The notes: generated by a model from the sequence alone, not told the origin. 64,000 bases of DNA from Tepidimicrobium xylanilyticum (GCF_900106765.1 NZ_FNNG01000011.1:1-64000), one strand, 5' to 3'; shown: positions 26,307 to 36,600, numbered from the stretch's first letter. Numbers and translations are program-made.

Positions 26307-27026
26307 TTACATAGGTGGTAAAATTTGTCCTTTATCTTCTATAAGCAATGATAGTCTTTTTATATCAATATTATCAAAGTCAATATCTAAATTAAAATGT
26401 TCACTTAGAGCCTTGATAAAGTCCATAGGCTTTAAATTGCCTTTATCACCTGCTTTTAACATACAGTTTATAGTTGCCTTTGCTTGAGAATTGCTCACAT
26501 TATCAACTATAAAATTCTCTAAAACCACATTTCCTATTAAGGGTCTAATATTTTGCTCCTTTTCTATTACTCTTTTATTCTTCTGTTTAGTTTTCTTTAT
26601 TACTATCTTCTCTTCACTAAGAAATTCCTTTAAAAGATTATCTAATTCTTCTCTTTTATGGATATTTGCCACCTCAAAACTAATTCTATAATAACTCCAA
26701 CTAATGAGGGAAGCAATAGCCTTAGTGTCTTTGATGTATTTTGCATCTATTATTTTAATCCCTTTAGGCATTTCTTTATTCATCCTATTTATAAACTCAT
26801 CTACAGGGATTTTCTCGTATAACTCCATATCCATATATTCTTCAATACTCTCTATTCCTAAGGCTAGAGGGTTTGCTATAGAAAATTTAGGCTGGGGATT
26901 AAATCCTTCTGAATATTTAATTGGAATTTGAGCCCTTCTAAAGGCTCTTTGAAATAATCTCATCATATCTAAATGAGAAATGTATTTTAAATAACCTTCT
27001 TTTGTAAATTTAACTCTTAAAATCAT
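26307..27026 (-). CDS. TIGR03936-type protein (DUF2344), radical-SAM partner
   Basis: 240-residue protein with RVKFTKEGYLKYISHLDMMRLFQRAFRRA and YSEGFNPQPKFSIANPLALG, the signature of a family that is often encoded next to, or fused to, the TIGR03960 radical SAM protein. ATG overlaps the upstream stop (TGATG), so the two are translationally coupled. Function is not established; the link with RNase G and ribosomal genes suggests RNA modification or processing. Confidence 0.88.
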   Translation of the reverse strand: MILRVKFTKEGYLKYISHLDMMRLFQRAFRRAQIPIKYSEGFNPQPKFSIANPLALGIESIEEYMDMELYEKIPVDEFINRMNKEMPKGIKIIDAKYIKDTKAIASLISWSYYRISFEVANIHKREELDNLLKEFLSEEKIVIKKTKQKNKRVIEKEQNIRPLIGNVVLENFIVDNVSNSQAKATINCMLKAGDKGNLKPMDFIKALSEHFNLDIDFDNIDIKRLSLLIEDKGQILPPM

Positions 27027-28867
27027 CAGCAAACACCACCTGTAAAGCTTCTATTGATGCCACAATTAGTACAGCCTAATCTGCAATCTCTGGTCAATTC
27101 TTCACCTTTAGCCTTTTCATATTCCTTGATTAAATATTCCTTAGTAATCCCCGGATTGATGAAATCCCAAGGAAGTATTTCATCAATTTCCCTTTCCCGC
27201 AATGCATAAAAGTCCCCATCTATTCCCGTTTCCTTGAAAGCTTCCATCCATTTATCAAAATCGAATTTTTCAGACCATCCATCAAATTTACAACCTTTTT
27301 CCCAAGCTCTTATTAAAGCTTTTCCTAGCCTTCTATCTCCTCTGGCAATTACTGCCTCTAAATAGCTTAACTTTGGATCATGATAATTAAATGTAATTTT
27401 TTTATCCCTAATGTTTTGCTTAATTAGATCTATCTTTTCATAAAACTTTTCTATTGAATCCTGTCCTACCCATTGGAAAGGAGTAAAGGGTTTTGGTACA
27501 AAGCAAGAAGCACTAAGAGTGACTTTTAGATTACCTTTTCGCTTTTCTTTGGGAAGGCTAAAGAATATGTCCTTAACCTTATATCCTAGATCCCTTATGC
27601 CCAGTAAATCCTCTTCCGTTTCAGTAGGTAATCCAATCATAAAGTATAGTTTAATGGTAGACCAACCTTCCTCAAAGGCATAGGATACCGCATTTATTAA
27701 ATCTTCATCTGTAACCCCTTTATTTATTACGTCCCTAAGCCTTTGGCTGCCTGCCTCTGGGGCAAAGGTTAATCCAGTTTTCCTGACCTTTTGAATCTCC
27801 TTCAATACCCCAATGCTAAAAGAATCTAACCTTAAGGATGGTAGTGAAATGCCTACCTTTTCATCTTCATATCTATCCATAAGTTTTGAAATCAATTTCT
27901 CTAGATTGGAATAATCACAGGAACTAAGAGAAGTTAAGGATATGTCCTCGTATCCTGTATTTTCTTCTAGTTTTTCTGCCAATTCTAATAGCCTTTCTAC
28001 TGACTTTTCTCTTACAGGCCTATAGATCATCCCTGCTTGACAAAATCTACATCCCCTTGTGCAACCTCTAAATATTTCCAGTGGAATCCTGTCATGAATC
28101 GTTTCTATATAGGGTACTATTAGTTTTTCTGGGAAATATACTCTATCTAAATCTTTAATAATTCTCTTTTTAATGATCTTAGGAATACCTTCCACTATTG
28201 GATCCATGCTCTGGATAGTATTATCTTTATTATATTTTACATGATAAAACTGTGGTACATATACCCCTTCTATTTTGCTTACTTCCTTCAAAAATCCAAT
28301 CCTATTTCCTTTAGGGGCTTTATACTCCTTATATTTTTCTAATATTTCTAATATTATTTCCTCTCCTTCACCTATTACAAAAAAGTCAATAATATCTGCA
28401 ATTGGTTCAGGGTTATAGGCACAAGGCCCTCCTGCTATTATGAAAGGATCTTCTTTTTTTCTGTCCTTAGAAAGTATTGGAATGCCCCCCAAATTAAGCA
28501 TATTGATTATGTTGGTATAGCTCATCTCATATTGCAAAGTAAAACCTAAAAAATCAAAATTTCTTACAGATTCCTTGCTTTCCAGTGTAAATAGAGGGAT
28601 TCCTTCTTTAATCATTTCCTCTTCCATATCTACCCAAGGAGCAAAAACCCTTTCACAAGCCATGTCCTCTTTTTCATTTATCAGATTATAGAGTATATGA
28701 AGACCTAGATGGGACATGCCTACTTCGTATATATCTGGAAAGGCAAAAGCAAATTTTACTTTCACCTCATTTAAATCCTTTTTAATAGCATTTTTTTCCA
28801 TACCTATATATCTTGCTGGTTTTTCTACCCTTCTTAGCACTTTATCTAATTTCTTCATATCTATCAT
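27026..28867 (-). CDS. TIGR03960 family radical SAM protein
   Basis: 613-residue protein. The N-terminal part (1-200) is a B12-binding-like segment; the radical SAM cluster motif is CTRGCRFC in EIFRGCTRGCRFCQAGMIYRP (CxxxCxxC, about residue 270). A second Cys cluster at the C-terminus, CRLGCTNCG, may bind metal. ATG at 28867 is preceded by AAGGTGAT. It makes an operon with the DUF2344-type gene and rng. The substrate is not known. Confidence 0.9.
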   Translation of the reverse strand: MIDMKKLDKVLRRVEKPARYIGMEKNAIKKDLNEVKVKFAFAFPDIYEVGMSHLGLHILYNLINEKEDMACERVFAPWVDMEEEMIKEGIPLFTLESKESVRNFDFLGFTLQYEMSYTNIINMLNLGGIPILSKDRKKEDPFIIAGGPCAYNPEPIADIIDFFVIGEGEEIILEILEKYKEYKAPKGNRIGFLKEVSKIEGVYVPQFYHVKYNKDNTIQSMDPIVEGIPKIIKKRIIKDLDRVYFPEKLIVPYIETIHDRIPLEIFRGCTRGCRFCQAGMIYRPVREKSVERLLELAEKLEENTGYEDISLTSLSSCDYSNLEKLISKLMDRYEDEKVGISLPSLRLDSFSIGVLKEIQKVRKTGLTFAPEAGSQRLRDVINKGVTDEDLINAVSYAFEEGWSTIKLYFMIGLPTETEEDLLGIRDLGYKVKDIFFSLPKEKRKGNLKVTLSASCFVPKPFTPFQWVGQDSIEKFYEKIDLIKQNIRDKKITFNYHDPKLSYLEAVIARGDRRLGKALIRAWEKGCKFDGWSEKFDFDKWMEAFKETGIDGDFYALREREIDEILPWDFINPGITKEYLIKEYEKAKGEELTRDCRLGCTNCGINRSFTGGVC

Positions 28868-28952
28868 CTAATATCACCTTTTCATTAGTATTATAATAAT
28901 ATATTACCATCTTTTTATTTTATTTAATAGTGGGAAACAAAAATCAAACAAA

Positions 28953-28973
28953 AAAACTGTCTAAGACAGTTTT
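28953..28973 (-). terminator. Terminator after the SpoIVFA-like gene
   Basis: On the minus strand AAAACTGTCT and AGACAGTTTT form a 10-bp stem followed by TTT and further T residues. It overlaps the stop codon at 28972-28974 and separates this unit from the radical SAM operon. Confidence 0.75.
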
Positions 28974-29652
28974 AAAATTTTCCCTTAAAATCTATGTACT
29001 TCAACGGGTCTACGGGAGAACCATTTACGATAGTCTGAAAATGCAAGTATTTATTCCCATCTTTGTTAGTTCCTAAGGTGCCTATTTTAGTCCCTGCCTT
29101 TATATCTTCTCCTTTCTCAACATAGATTGATACCAAGTATCCATAAACCGTTGAAAAATCCTCATGTTCTATGGTAACAAAATATCCTTTTGCTCCCCTA
29201 TCTTCAATGGATTTAACTACACCATCTTTAATGGCTATGGGTTCTTTACCTTCATATGGAATAATATCTACGCCATCATTAAAAGTGGATTTTCCATTTA
29301 AATATATGGTTTCCCCAAAGGGATTATAGACTACACCTTCAATAGGAGGTGGATATTTAACGGAATTATTTAAGTTAAACACAAAGAGAGTTTTTTCCGG
29401 AAGGGTTAATAATTTCCTACCATAGGTAACCAATGCTTTTCCATCCTTTTTTAGACTAAATTCATAATTTATTCCATTGTAGATTATTTGAATAATGTTA
29501 TTTGAAAAGCTGTTATTTAATAATTTCAATAAAAGGATTATAATTAGTATTATTAAAGCTGCAATAATCCTATTCAATATCCTCTTATAATGGTATCTCC
29601 GTTTTAGATAACTTAATATACTTTTATATTTAGGATAGCTTTTTTTATACAT
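28972..29652 (-). CDS. SpoIVFA-like membrane protein with degenerate LytM/M23 domain
   Basis: 226 residues: a basic N-terminus, one membrane segment (about 29-48, IIAALIILIIILLLKLL), and a C-terminal M23-like domain (VYNPFGETIYLNGKSTFNDGVDIIPYEG ... KYLHFQTIVNGSPVDPLKYI). The first zinc-ligand His of HxxxD is Asn here (FNDGVD), and the HxH near the end is reduced to LHF. An inactive LytM domain behind one membrane span is the design of SpoIVFA, the partner that holds the pro-sigma-K protease SpoIVFB. Position between min genes and rplU matches spoIVFA in Bacillus. No spoIVFB is present. ATG at 29652 is set by GAGGTGG 8 bases upstream. A generic M23-family protein is the alternative. Confidence 0.72.
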   Translation of the reverse strand: MYKKSYPKYKSILSYLKRRYHYKRILNRIIAALIILIIILLLKLLNNSFSNNIIQIIYNGINYEFSLKKDGKALVTYGRKLLTLPEKTLFVFNLNNSVKYPPPIEGVVYNPFGETIYLNGKSTFNDGVDIIPYEGKEPIAIKDGVVKSIEDRGAKGYFVTIEHEDFSTVYGYLVSIYVEKGEDIKAGTKIGTLGTNKDGNKYLHFQTIVNGSPVDPLKYIDFKGKF

Positions 29653-29659
29653 AATCTCA

Positions 29660-29698
29660 CCCACCTCAATCTAATATATAATATTTCTTAAAGGTGGG
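29660..29698 (-). repeat. Inverted repeat covering the SpoIVFA-like gene's ribosome site
   Basis: CCCACCT (29660-29666) and AGGTGGG (29692-29698) are complementary with a 25-base loop. On the mRNA the downstream arm includes the GAGGTGG ribosome site, so pairing would hide it. It could be chance. Confidence 0.4.
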
Positions 29699-29710
29699 TT
29701 TTATTACCTA

Positions 29711-30760
29711 TTATTTTTGATTCAAAATAAGACTATAATTGCTATCTCTTAGAGAAAAATCTTCTATTATATCTTCGTGAACTATAACCTCTTCCATTTT
29801 AGTTACAAATATGGCCTGTATATCTCCTAATTGATTAACTAGTTTAGACCCTCCTTCAACTCCTAGTATGAACAAAGCTGTAGAAAGGCCATCCCCTACT
29901 ATGGATTTATCCGATATGATTGTTATTCCCGAAACTTCATTTTCCGATGGATAACCAGTTTTTGGGTCTAAAATATGATGGTATTTTTCCCCATTATAGA
30001 TTATATAACGTTCATAATCGCCAGAAGTAACTACCGATTTATTTTTTACTTTCAATATTCCTAAATAATCTCTTTCTTCCTTAAAGGGATCTTGAATTCC
30101 AATTTTCCAAGCTTCTCCATCCTCCTTTTCTCCCATGACATAGAGATTCCCTCCTAAATCAATTATTGCAGACTCAACTCCATTTTCTAGGAAAATTCTC
30201 TTCACTTCATCTGCAGCATAACCTTTAACGATTCCTCCTAAGTTCAATTTCATGCCTTCCTTTTTCAAAAACACCTGATTATCTTCTAATAATTCTAAGT
30301 CTCTATAATCCACTAACTCAAGTGCTTCCTTAATTTCATCCTCCGTCGGAATGGATTCTCTTTCTCTTAGTTCATCTCCCGTTATATTCCATAAGTCCGT
30401 TAATGGACCAATAGTTGGATCAAAGGCACCATTGGACAACTCTGCAAAGTATTTAGCTTCCTTTATTACATAGTATACATCTTCATGTACCTTGACTGGC
30501 TTTATTCCTGCATTTTGATTTATTAGGCTAACATCACTGTCTTCAATGGTTACGCTCATCCTATTTTCTATCTCTCTCAATCTATCAAAGGCCTTATCTA
30601 ATATATTTTTATCCTTCTTATCATAAATCCTTAGTGTAATATAGGTATTCATCAGAAATTCAGATTTTGCTAAAGGCCCTGGTACATCTTTTTTACAACC
30701 GACGGTAAATTGCAATAGTATTATCACAATTAATAGAAGAATAGACTTTTTTGATTTCAT
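29711..30760 (-). CDS. apbE: FAD:protein FMN transferase (ApbE), lipoprotein
   Basis: Attaches FMN covalently to Ser/Thr in exported flavoproteins such as RnfG/RnfD and FMN-bind proteins. 349 residues; lipoprotein signal with lipobox FTVGC (Cys22), so it acts on the outer face. Motifs: FLMNTYITLRIYDK, GAFDPTIGPLTDLWNI, LNLGGIVKGYAADEV, and the FAD/Mg site GDGLSTALFILG. It is separated by a strong terminator from the FMN-binding lipoprotein gene upstream, one likely client. The rnf genes about 11 kb away encode further clients. Confidence 0.93.
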   Translation of the reverse strand: MKSKKSILLLIVIILLQFTVGCKKDVPGPLAKSEFLMNTYITLRIYDKKDKNILDKAFDRLREIENRMSVTIEDSDVSLINQNAGIKPVKVHEDVYYVIKEAKYFAELSNGAFDPTIGPLTDLWNITGDELRERESIPTEDEIKEALELVDYRDLELLEDNQVFLKKEGMKLNLGGIVKGYAADEVKRIFLENGVESAIIDLGGNLYVMGEKEDGEAWKIGIQDPFKEERDYLGILKVKNKSVVTSGDYERYIIYNGEKYHHILDPKTGYPSENEVSGITIISDKSIVGDGLSTALFILGVEGGSKLVNQLGDIQAIFVTKMEEVIVHEDIIEDFSLRDSNYSLILNQK

Positions 30761-30788
30761 AATGACTAACCCCTTATTATATATTTAG

Positions 30789-30817
30789 AAAAACCCTAAC
30801 GTGTAGTTAGGGTTTTT
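30789..30817. terminator. Strong bidirectional terminator after the FMN-binding protein gene
   Basis: AAAAACCCTAAC-GTGTA-GTTAGGGTTTTT: a perfect 12-bp stem with a 5-base loop and A/T flanks. It ends the FMN-binding lipoprotein transcript 5 bases after its stop and precedes apbE, which then needs its own promoter or read-through. Confidence 0.9.
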
Positions 30818-30821
30818 ATTC

Positions 30822-31688
30822 TTATTTTGCACTTTCTAAGGCTTTTTCCACTAATTCAATCATAGTAGTTCTTGTGCTTGTAGCTCCAGTAATGGAATCC
30901 ACATCTAGATTTTCTGTTCCATTATTGTCTATGATCTTTCTTTGAACTGCTTTTACTACATCAAGGGCATCTAAGTAAGCATAGTTATCAGCGGATTTCC
31001 TCTCTCCAGCTTTAACTTCAACTGGTTCAGTTTTTGGCTTTCCATCGCTGCCAGTTACAGGCTTATTATCCTCATCAAAAACTACCTTATTACTTTCCAT
31101 ATCCTCAACTGCAGTTTCAAAGTAGTCTAATCCTACAATTTGTCCATCTCTAACGACTACCATTACTTCACCTAACCAACCATGACTATCTTCATCCGCC
31201 TTAGCAGTATATACTCCATCCTTATACACTGGAGTGTAGGTTTCTCCTTTTTCAGCTTGTGCTAATAATCTGTTTACTATATCCTTAAAGGATTCTTTGG
31301 TATGGGTAGCTCCTGAAACAGCGTCAAAATCCATTTCATCTAAATTCTTTTTCTCATTAAATTGCTCATTTAAATTAGCTATAACAGCTAACCCATCTGG
31401 ATAGTTATAATTATTTTCATTCTTTTCTTCTCCAGAATTTGCTAGTATTTCTGCATACTTAAAGGAAATAATTTCACCATCTTTTACTTCCATTTTAGCC
31501 ATGCCATAGTTGCCATGATTGCTTACTGGATTCTTGATTAGGTATAAACCATCTTTTAGTTCACCACCAGTTAATGCCTCACTTGAACCTTCATTGTTAG
31601 TAGTGCTTGTTTCTTTTCCACCACAGCCTACTAATAAGGCTAAAACTAGGATCGTGGATAGAAGAGCAAAGCCTAATCTTCTTTTCAT
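30822..31688 (-). CDS. Lipoprotein with two FMN-binding domains
   Basis: Predicted extracytoplasmic flavoprotein of 288 residues. Lipobox LLVGC (Cys22); then two FMN_bind repeats, each ending in a flavinylation motif: SGATHTKESF (about residue 127) and SITGATSTRTTM (about 267), where the Thr after GA would carry covalent FMN. ApbE is the next gene. Such proteins relay electrons at the cell surface in flavin-based electron transfer. A half-matching Rex-like sequence lies upstream (31770-31787). Which donor or acceptor it uses cannot be read from sequence. Confidence 0.88.
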   Translation of the reverse strand: MKRRLGFALLSTILVLALLVGCGGKETSTTNNEGSSEALTGGELKDGLYLIKNPVSNHGNYGMAKMEVKDGEIISFKYAEILANSGEEKNENNYNYPDGLAVIANLNEQFNEKKNLDEMDFDAVSGATHTKESFKDIVNRLLAQAEKGETYTPVYKDGVYTAKADEDSHGWLGEVMVVVRDGQIVGLDYFETAVEDMESNKVVFDEDNKPVTGSDGKPKTEPVEVKAGERKSADNYAYLDALDVVKAVQRKIIDNNGTENLDVDSITGATSTRTTMIELVEKALESAK

Positions 31689-31797
31689 TTGTACACCCCC
31701 ACATCAATTAATTAGGTAAGTCATAAAATCCGTTTTAATTATATCAATATTTGTTTAGGATTACAATAATTGTTTGTTTGTTAACAATTTTTGTATA

Positions 31798-32076
31798 TTA
31801 CCCATTATCTTTAACCTTTATAATAGGTATATTAGCTACTAAAGCAGACATAGGCATGTTATCTGATTCCCTCTTCATTCTAGTTAGTTTTATATCAAGG
31901 CCTTCTTCATCAATATCTGCATACTCTCTTACAACTCTGATCATATCCCCTTTTATCATCTCTAACAATTTTGGTGATAAATCAGACCTGTCGTGAATTA
32001 ACACTAATTTTAACCTTTCCTTAGCTACATTCTTGCTTCTTTGGCTATCTTTGTTGAAAAATTTAAAAAAATCCAA
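31798..32076 (-). CDS. minE: Cell division topological specificity factor MinE
   Basis: Makes MinCD oscillate by stimulating MinD ATPase. 92 residues: N-terminal amphipathic membrane helix (MDFFKFFN), the MinD-contact stretch NVAKERLKLVLIHDRSDLSP, and the dimer domain (MIRVVREYADIDEEGLDIKLTR). TTG start at 32076 behind AAAGGGGG. 13 bases after minD. Confidence 0.93.
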   Translation of the reverse strand: MDFFKFFNKDSQRSKNVAKERLKLVLIHDRSDLSPKLLEMIKGDMIRVVREYADIDEEGLDIKLTRMKRESDNMPMSALVANIPIIKVKDNG

Positions 32077-32089
32077 GGTTATTCCCCCT

Positions 32090-32887
32090 TTATTTGCTAA
32101 ATAGTAATTTTATCAATCTACTAAACTTACCTTCAGAAGTTTCTAAGTTTAGAAACTCCACTTCTTTCCCTAAAATTCTATCGCATATATTTCTAAAGGC
32201 TTTTGCTGACAAAGGACCTTCTTCAGATACCACAGGTTCACCTTTATTTGTTGAAATTACTATAGCCTCATCATCTGGAATCACACCTAATAAATCCACC
32301 GCTAAAATATCTATTATATCTTCTACATTCATCATATCTCCTCGTTTAACCATATCGTAACGAATTCTATTGATTATTAACTTTGGATTATGTAATCCTT
32401 GGGCCTCCAACAATCCAATCACCCTGTCTGCATCTCTCACCGCTGAAATTTCAGGGGTAGTTACTATAATGGCTTCATCTGCTCCTGCAATGGAATTCTG
32501 AAAACCTTGTTCAATTCCGGCTGGTGAATCTATTATAATATAATCGAAACCTTCCTCTTTCAATTCTTTTATAAGCTCTATCATCTGTTCAGGTTTTACA
32601 GCAGTTTTATCCTTGGTTTGAGCTGCAGGTAATAAATATAAACCATCAAATCGCTTATCCCTTATGAGCCCTTGTTTCAATCTGCAAGTTTTCTCAACCA
32701 CGTCTACAATATCGTATACTATCCTATTTTCTAAACCCATTACTACATCCAGGTTCCTTAAACCTATATCCGTATCAACTACTACTACTTTATTTCCCAT
32801 TATGGCCAATCCAGTACCTATATTTGCAGTCGTTGTAGTTTTCCCAACTCCACCTTTGCCCGATGTTATTACAATTGCTCTTCCCAT
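32090..32887 (-). CDS. minD: Septum site-determining ATPase MinD
   Basis: Membrane-associated ATPase that places MinC. 265 residues. Deviant Walker A with the signature Lys (SGKGGVGKTT), switch motifs DTDIGLRNLD and IIIDSPAGIEQGF, and a C-terminal amphipathic membrane-targeting helix (KFSRLIKLLFSK). It overlaps the end of minC by 19 bases. Confidence 0.97.
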   Translation of the reverse strand: MGRAIVITSGKGGVGKTTTTANIGTGLAIMGNKVVVVDTDIGLRNLDVVMGLENRIVYDIVDVVEKTCRLKQGLIRDKRFDGLYLLPAAQTKDKTAVKPEQMIELIKELKEEGFDYIIIDSPAGIEQGFQNSIAGADEAIIVTTPEISAVRDADRVIGLLEAQGLHNPKLIINRIRYDMVKRGDMMNVEDIIDILAVDLLGVIPDDEAIVISTNKGEPVVSEEGPLSAKAFRNICDRILGKEVEFLNLETSEGKFSRLIKLLFSK

Positions 32888-33528
32888 TTTTCCTTCCTCC
32901 TTTTGTTATTTTTTAGTAAATATGGCTCAATAATAACTTCCCCGTTATTAACTCTTGCAACTTCTGGAACCCCAGAAGAAGGAACATCCTCATCTGGTTT
33001 CCTTCCAATGATATTCCCAATTCTCAGTTGAGTCGGCTGTAAATCGTAGGCAGCTATAATTGCGTCAGAATTCCCACCTACACCAGCATGTGCTACTCCT
33101 CTCATGATTCCTAGAATTATAATATTTCCCTTTGCTTTAATTAAAGCTCCTGGATTTACATCCCCTATTATTACAATATTTCCATCATATTCAATAACTT
33201 GCCCAGACCTTATGGTGTTATTAATAAACTTAGTCACCCCTTCATCGATACCACTGAAAGGCATTTCTTCTTCCTCAAAATAATATGGCGGTACTTCTTT
33301 TGATGGTTCCAAATTATAATTATCCTTTATAATATTTAGTAATTCTCCTACCTCTTCTTCAGTTAAACCTTCTCCTTTAATCCCTAAAAAATCAGTGCCC
33401 TTAAAAAGGTCTATATATTCATTTAACTTTTTCTTCAAGTTCCCCTTAATAACTTCAAAATCTCCTTCTTTTATGTGGATATAAATGCCTTCTTTAATCC
33501 CTTTAAAGTTAATTAGCCCTTCCTTCAA
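32869..33528 (-). CDS. minC: Septum site-determining protein MinC
   Basis: FtsZ inhibitor recruited by MinD. 219 residues: a diverged N-terminal FtsZ-interacting domain (1-100) and a clear C-terminal beta-helix (VIEYDGNIVIIGDVNPGALIKAKGNIIILGIMRGVAHAG) followed by AAYDLQPTQLRIGN. First of minC-minD-minE, 88 bases after PBP2. Confidence 0.93.
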   Translation of the reverse strand: MKEGLINFKGIKEGIYIHIKEGDFEVIKGNLKKKLNEYIDLFKGTDFLGIKGEGLTEEEVGELLNIIKDNYNLEPSKEVPPYYFEEEEMPFSGIDEGVTKFINNTIRSGQVIEYDGNIVIIGDVNPGALIKAKGNIIILGIMRGVAHAGVGGNSDAIIAAYDLQPTQLRIGNIIGRKPDEDVPSSGVPEVARVNNGEVIIEPYLLKNNKRRKEKWEEQL

Positions 33529-33616
33529 CTGTATTACCTCCGCTTAATCTATATATTCTTTATAAATCCAAAAATTCCTTCCCACAATAGAAAAAATTGA
33601 ATTGGAAGGCCTTAAT

Positions 33617-36600
33617 TTACCTTGTCAATTCAATTTCAAAGGGCATTGCTTCCTCTTTATCAGTAGCATTAAGGCCAAAATACTCTGCAATTATTTCCCT
33701 TGCAATGGGGCCTGCATATCCACCACTTCCTCCTTGGATTAAGACAATAGAAATAGCAATTTCAGGTTCTTCATAGGGTGCAAATGCCACAAACCAAGCA
33801 TAGTCATCATAGGTTTCCCCAGTTGATGGATTTACGCCAGACCTTTGGGCTGTTCCAGTTTTGGCTCCTACCGATATGGGGAAATTCTTAAATAGGCTTC
33901 TTGCGGTACCTTCAGTAGCAACCAATTTCATCCCATATTTTACATGCTCTAAATTTTCATAATTATTCAATTTAATTCTATCTGGATTTGCTTTTCCCTC
34001 ATACAAGGTCTTTGTATTATCATAGTTTTTGATGCTGTCTATAAGGGTAACTTTGTTCCTATATCCTCCATTAACTATCGTGGCTATATAATTGGCTATT
34101 TGAAGTGGAGTATAGGCATTTTGCCCTTGTCCTATAGTAACATTTAAAGTATCAGTTATATTCCATCCTGCATAGTTTAAATAGGTATATTTTATTCTAT
34201 CTGCCAAACCTTCCTTTTGCCCTTCTAATACTTTTTCTGGTTCTAATCCCATAGCATCTAAACGTCTTATTACCTCACCTCTTGATAATGGTTCCTCTGC
34301 TTCAGTCCAACTAATTATCTCCTCTATCTTTTCATCTATCTCTTCATCGGTAAACTTTTCTCCTTCTTTTATATAGGACCTTATATTTCTATTCAAATAT
34401 CTTTTTAATAGGGCTTTAGTTACCATTATCTTGCTCTGTGGATTAGGAACACCCCCTGAGGCTTCACTAGGAATATTTATCTCAATGCCAGTTTTATCAT
34501 TTAACCCTAATTCCTTCGAAATATTAGCAATATCTTCTATATCCACCCTTACTCCTAGGTTCTCTCCCGTTTTTTGATTTCTACCTAAGGCTAGAGAGTA
34601 AAAGTAATAGTTACAAGAATCCTTTATAGCCTCATATACGTTTACATGGCCGTGGGTTCCCCTACTAGAATTCCATATCCAACATCCAAAGGATTCAGGT
34701 CCTATATCTACCTTCCCCATGTCTCTAATGGTTTTAGTAGGGCTAAATCCTTTTTCTAAACCTGCTAAAGCAGTTACCATTTTAAAAACAGATCCCGGTT
34801 GAACGGCAGTCTGTATAGCAATGTTGTATAAAGGTCTTGGAGCCAATGGGTCATCTTCATTTTCAGGAAATAAACTAGCCCAATCTGTACTAGATATCCC
34901 TGTAGAAAATAGGTTTGGATCATAGGCTGGATAATTCGCTAAAGCAAGAAGTTCACCTGTTTTAACATTGGTTACTACCACAGCTCCAGAAGTAGCATTA
35001 ATATAAGGCCTCCTCTTGCTCCTATTAATGCCATACTTATAATCTCCCCACTTGCTCTTGAAAGTTCCCCCTATTTGAATTTGATCTAAAGCGTGTTTCA
35101 AAGCGCTTTCTGCAATCTTTTGTAATTTTAAATCTATAGTCAAATATATGTTATTTCCAGGTACTGCCTTCTCTTCGTCCAATATATTAGTCCTATTTCC
35201 TAAAACGTCTACTTCTACCCTTCTAACCCCATTTTTGCCTCTTAATTCCGATTCAAAGCTCTCCTCTACACCGGTTTTCCCTATTATATCATTGGGAGAA
35301 TAGCCTATTTCCTTTACGTATTTTTCAATTTCATTAGCCTGAGATATTTTCCCTAAATATCCTAATATATGGGCAGCAGTCTCACCCTCTGGATAATACC
35401 TTACAGGTTCTATGGATACCTGTATACCAGGCATATCCGTTAATCCTTCCTCAATTCTAGCTACTGTAGAATCCTTGATTCCATAAGCTATATTTATGGG
35501 TTGATAAGCCCTATGCCCTTGTTTATCCAATTGATCGTATAAAGTCATTATAGCTCTTGACTCGTATCTGCTTAAGTTCTTATCTATGTTATAATATTGG
35601 ATTAAATGATTAAACGCTTCTTCAGCATTTTTATCTGATGGAATTTTAAATTTCTCGTACCAGTCATTTTTGTTAACTAAAGATACGTATTCCCATTTTG
35701 CAACTGAAATCCTAGGATTATATCCCTTTTGCAATACTATTTCCTGTGCAATTCCTTTTACATCATCATGGGTTATAAAATCCTCCAATAAGCTATTATC
35801 CCTTATAAATTCTATCAAAATATCTATAGGTACTTTATCAGTAGATGTATTTTGCCCCTTGTAAGTATAAAGAACTGCGCCTACCTCTTCATTTATTTCA
35901 AGTTTCACAGGTGCTTCTAAACCTTTTTTCTCGATTATATCCATTAGTATTTCTCCAGGTACAAGCCTTTCAACGTTTCCTTTGTCGTCTTCATTTTTAA
36001 CTACTTTCTCCAACAAATCTACTAGAGAAGTCTTCGCTACTATGTTAACAAAGTCTTCCTTAGCTGTAGTGTTAAAATCGATTTCATCAAAAATCTTCAT
36101 TAGGCTCCTCTTCTGCTGTAGATATTCCTCATCATGGGTTAATGAATACTCCTTCAATCTAATATTTTCAGCTAAACCCTTTTCCTTTAGCATATCATAG
36201 ATCATTTGTCGAGAAATAGGATGATCTAATATCTTTCTTATTATATTTTTATCATTGTTCACTAATTTAAGAATCGCATCCCTAGGACTTATGTCCTGAC
36301 TCATATCGTGAGACCTTTTCCACTGTTCAATATCTTTTTCTTCATTGAAACTTAAAGCTACTCCTTCCTGGGTCAATTTCACATTTATTGGTATAGATAT
36401 TCCCTTGTTTTCTAAAGCATTAATAGCTTTATTAACAGTAATAAATTGGAAATGTTCTGCATATTCAGGATGGGTATAATAGGTATTCAATATTTCAGGT
36501 AATAAGTTATTGGAAATGATTATATCTATTACCTTTTCAATAGGAGTCATATTTTCCAGTTGATAAGCTTCCTCTTCATCATAGGTAAATATATTCATTT

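Noticed and set aside
33541-33616. CCTTCC/GGAAGG inverted repeat between PBP2 and minC as a terminator
   Set aside because: Six-base stem with a large loop and only a short T run; too weak to call.
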